Shown here one piece after another: positions 61,769-64,000 of a stretch of 64,000 nt of DNA. The notes below the pieces were generated by a model that saw only the letters and a list, made by a program, of their open reading frames with translations, had not been told where the DNA came from and did no database searches. The translations under genes were made by a program, and so were the position numbers. The stretch spans positions 4,092,001-4,156,000 of the forward strand of contig NZ_JAKUKA010000001.1 in NCBI RefSeq assembly GCF_023156195.1. The letters run 5' to 3'. How positions within the stretch are numbered: the first letter of the stretch is position 1; every line of letters begins with the position of its first letter. This stretch comes from Chitinophaga sedimenti. Lineage in GTDB: Bacteria > Bacteroidota > Bacteroidia > Chitinophagales > Chitinophagaceae.

Positions 61769-63143
61769 TTATTTTGATGATTTCTGCTGATGCTCCTGCA
61801 CCTTTTTCTGATACCCTTCCTGCTGTGCCGGCGTCAACTCTTCTATGTAAGAAGGCGGCAGGTCCAGCATTTCGCGATTGGCCGGCGCCTTGTCAATCAG
61901 CACGTTCCCGGATTTTTTTCTTCTCGAGATCAAAGGCATCGTACAGCTCGCCGGTAACGGTGAAGGATTGATAGCGCAGCAAATTTTCTTCTACATTCAC
62001 CACCTGGTAAAACTGGGTATTAGCCCCCGCGCGTTGCTGCCAGCCGTCCAACGCCGGCACATACTGTTTCGGACCGCTTACGGAAGTCAGGTATACCGGC
62101 CCTGTTAGGCTGATCTTTTTGCCGCGGGCCGACTGTTCGCCGATACCACGACCATAAGTATGATCATGTCCTGTCAGCACCAGGTCCACATGATACTTCT
62201 CGAACAACGGGCGCAACGCGTCGCGGAGCGATTTGTTGTCGCGGCCCTCTTTGGACGAAAACACCGGGTGATGCATGGTGACTACGGTCCAGCGGTTGGG
62301 GTTGTTTTTCAGCAGCTCCTCCAGCCAGGCCATCTGACTTACGCTATCGGCTTTGTTCAGCAAGAATGATTGAGAACAGATGGAAATAATACGCATTTGC
62401 TGATAATCCACATGATAGGCGCGCTCCTCCAGTCCATGGGGACCATTTTCCGGGAAGGCGAAAATCGGGCGCCACAGTTTAGTCACCGTAAGCGTACGAT
62501 TCTCATCGCGGTAGTACTCGTGGTTACCGGGTGTTGCGATCGTAGGCATCATCCCGTAAATCCAGCCACCTGCGTAAAAGAACTCTCCCCATTCGCTGTC
62601 CACGTTCGTGCGGTTGCAAAGGTCGCCGGCATGCATCATGAAACGGGCATGCGGATCGTGTGCATAAGCTGCGCGGATGGCGCGGCTCCACAAACTTTTA
62701 TGATCGTTTTGCGCATCTCCCAAATAGATAAAAGAAAAAGGCGTAAAGCCCCGCGAAGCTGTTTTAAAATGCAGCCACTCGCTCCAGTTGCGGCCGTCGC
62801 CTACGCGGTACATGTACGCGGTGGCAGGTTGCAAACCGGTAAAGTTCACCGTATGGTAATGAGCAGTGGCGCCGGGCAGTTGCAGTAATTGCGTAGCGGC
62901 ATCAAACACTTTTGGCGTCACTTCGCGCGATGGATGCGGCGAAGCGGGTTTCAGTTCCGCAATGCCCTTCGCGGTCAGCGAATCGGTGCGCCAGGTCACG
63001 GCCTGCGTGGTGGCGGGTTCACCGGCAAAGGTGAGGATTATGCGATCCGGCACCGGCGTAGCCGGGAACAGCGGAGCTATTTCCTGCGCTTGTATAACTG
63101 CGGGCAACAGGACGCCCAACCATAACATCGTCTTTTTCATCAT
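61769..63143 (-). CDS. Secreted metallophosphoesterase, purple acid phosphatase-like (one indel)
   Basis: About 457 residues with a signal peptide (MLWLGVLLPAVIQAQE). An N-terminal fibronectin-like domain (TAYMYRVGDGRNWSEW) precedes the metal-binding motifs YLGDAQND, MHAGDLCN, ATPGNHEYYRD, VTMHHPVFS and LTGHDHTYGR, the dimetal site of purple acid phosphatases. One extra A in a run of seven near 61917 hides the C-terminus (SGNVLIDKAPANREMLDLPP), with stop at 61769. Start: an ATG at 63143 or one codon later fits the signal better than 63158. It lies 24 bases after the TonB receptor gene, suggesting use of organic phosphate esters. Confidence 0.88.
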
Positions 63144-63167
63144 CTGGTATCGTATCAATCTAAAAAA

Positions 63168-64000
63168 TTAAAAACGGAAGCTCACCCCTGCACTGCCCCA
63201 CCAGCCATCTACATAAGTATTCAGCGGATAGTTTTTGCTGCCAAAGTAGTCGCTGCGTTTCGCGCGGGTCAGGTTGCTCAGGTTCAATGTCAACTTAAAG
63301 TGTTTGCCGATTTGTTGAGAAGCGGAGAAGTCCAGCTGCGTACGGCCCTGTTCATGTTCATCGAAACGCGCTTCATCACCCACTTCGGTCAGGTAGCTGG
63401 CGAAAAAGTAGGAAGATACGCGGCCGGAGAATCCATATTTCTCATACGTAAGCGATACGTTACCCACATGCGGACGCATTTCCGGCATAGCGATTTTACG
63501 CGCAGTTTCCACTGTGGGTGTAGTCAGCTCAGACTGGATATAAGTGTAGTTGGTATAGATACCGAAACCGTTCAGGAAACCGGGCAGGAACGTGAATTGC
63601 TGCTGCCAGGCCACTTCAAAGCCATACAGTTTACCACGGCCGCCATTTGTTTTTGTGTTGATGCGATAGCCATCGAATTCGCCACCTTTCTGCTCATACG
63701 AATAATCGAACAGCACTTTATCAACATCCTTATAAAACACGCCACCGCTCAGCAAACCGATCGACTGGAAATAGTGCTCGCCCAGGAGGTCGTAGTTGAT
63801 CGCAGGTTCTTCCACCAGGCCGGGATTACCCTGGTTGATGCGCTTTCTTCTTTTCTCAATTTCCTGCCAGGGCACAAGATCGTAGTAGTTTGGACGGGAA
63901 AGCGAACGGGTAACAGCAGCCCGAAGGTTGGTGCGGTTGCTGATCTTATACTTCAGGTTCAGGGAAGGATAGAAACCCGCAAAGGAGTTACCATTATCGA
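63168..64000 (-). CDS. TonB-dependent receptor, C-terminal part
   Basis: Only the last 277 residues are in the window; the frame is open to the edge. It shows beta-barrel strands (NLRAAVTRSLSRPNYYDLVP, GFEVAWQQQFTFLPGFLNGF, NVSLTYEKYGFSGRVSSYFF) and ends with the aromatic residue needed for barrel assembly (WWGSAGVSFRF). The metallophosphoesterase follows by 24 bases, so the receptor may import a phosphorylated nutrient. The N-terminal plug is outside the window and the ligand is unknown. Confidence 0.9.
   Translation of the reverse strand, partial: DNGNSFAGFYPSLNLKYKISNRTNLRAAVTRSLSRPNYYDLVPWQEIEKRRKRINQGNPGLVEEPAINYDLLGEHYFQSIGLLSGGVFYKDVDKVLFDYSYEQKGGEFDGYRINTKTNGGRGKLYGFEVAWQQQFTFLPGFLNGFGIYTNYTYIQSELTTPTVETARKIAMPEMRPHVGNVSLTYEKYGFSGRVSSYFFASYLTEVGDEARFDEHEQGRTQLDFSASQQIGKHFKLTLNLSNLTRAKRSDYFGSKNYPLNTYVDGWWGSAGVSFRF

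Noticed and set aside
1592..63143. Multiple pseudogenes
   Set aside because: Broken genes include dnaA, uvrA and glyA, and each break is repaired by one base, often in a homopolymer. Error is more likely than mass gene decay.

Overview
The window comes from a Bacteroidota chromosome, most likely a Chitinophagaceae member close to Chitinophaga. The support is: two SusC/SusD outer-membrane pairs, an ECF sigma/FecR pair, TAnnTTTG promoter boxes with distal TTG boxes, few Shine-Dalgarno sequences, DUF4843/PKD-like lipoproteins, DUF3127, DUF6048/DUF6452, a GH51 arabinofuranosidase and a bacterial terpene cyclase. The species is not certain from sequence alone.

The most important property of the sequence is that about 40 single-base indels break the reading frames of roughly 27 otherwise normal genes, including dnaA, uvrA, glyA and dusB. 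Nearly all are one-base losses, often in homopolymers, and restoring one base brings back family motifs. I read these as uncorrected sequencing errors and annotate each gene over its full corrected span. The genes should not be treated as pseudogenes.

Layout. 1-2,500 (minus): a GntR-regulated ABC operon with a palindromic operator over its promoter. 2,536-2,629: an unusual array of 11-bp repeats. 2.7-4.0 kb: glyA (minus). 4.2-6.2 kb: a nucleotidyltransferase and a nitronate monooxygenase. 6.3-16.7 kb (minus): a complete ECF sigma - FecR - SusC - SusD - DUF4843 - PKD-like - TlpA uptake locus. 16.8-19.4 kb: an MBL-fold hydrolase, an AraC regulator and two small membrane proteins. 19.4-24.8 kb: a repeat-bearing intergenic region and a second SusC/SusD pair. 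24.9-25.8 kb: a class I terpene synthase. 26.0-27.8 kb: tRNA-Pro, tRNA-Ser and dnaA. 28.3-30.4 kb: a DUF3127 protein with an SSB-like tail and an FAD protein. 30.5-32.7 kb: a NatA/NatB-type ABC exporter. 33.2-35.5 kb: a thioesterase and a two-gene RNA-repair cassette (RNA ligase plus HD-Pnk). 35.6-39.2 kb: an MscS channel, an ABC-like protein lacking catalytic residues, peptidase E and dusB. 39.5-41.0 kb: GH51. 41.1-43.1 kb: two YceI proteins, a membrane protein and a divergent HxlR regulator. 43.4-49.8 kb: an M13 peptidase, a membrane protein, rarA and pbpC. 49.8-55.4 kb: an alpha-2-macroglobulin. 55.5-58.7 kb: a double ABC ATPase, a GNAT enzyme and the DUF6048/DUF6452 pair. 58.8-61.6 kb: uvrA. 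61.8-64.0 kb: a metallophosphoesterase beside a TonB-dependent receptor cut by the window edge.

The features most worth following are the RNA-repair cassette, the terpene cyclase, the degenerate ABC-like protein, the 11-bp repeat array and the SSB-tailed DUF3127 protein. I saw no CRISPR array, transposase, integrase or prophage genes.
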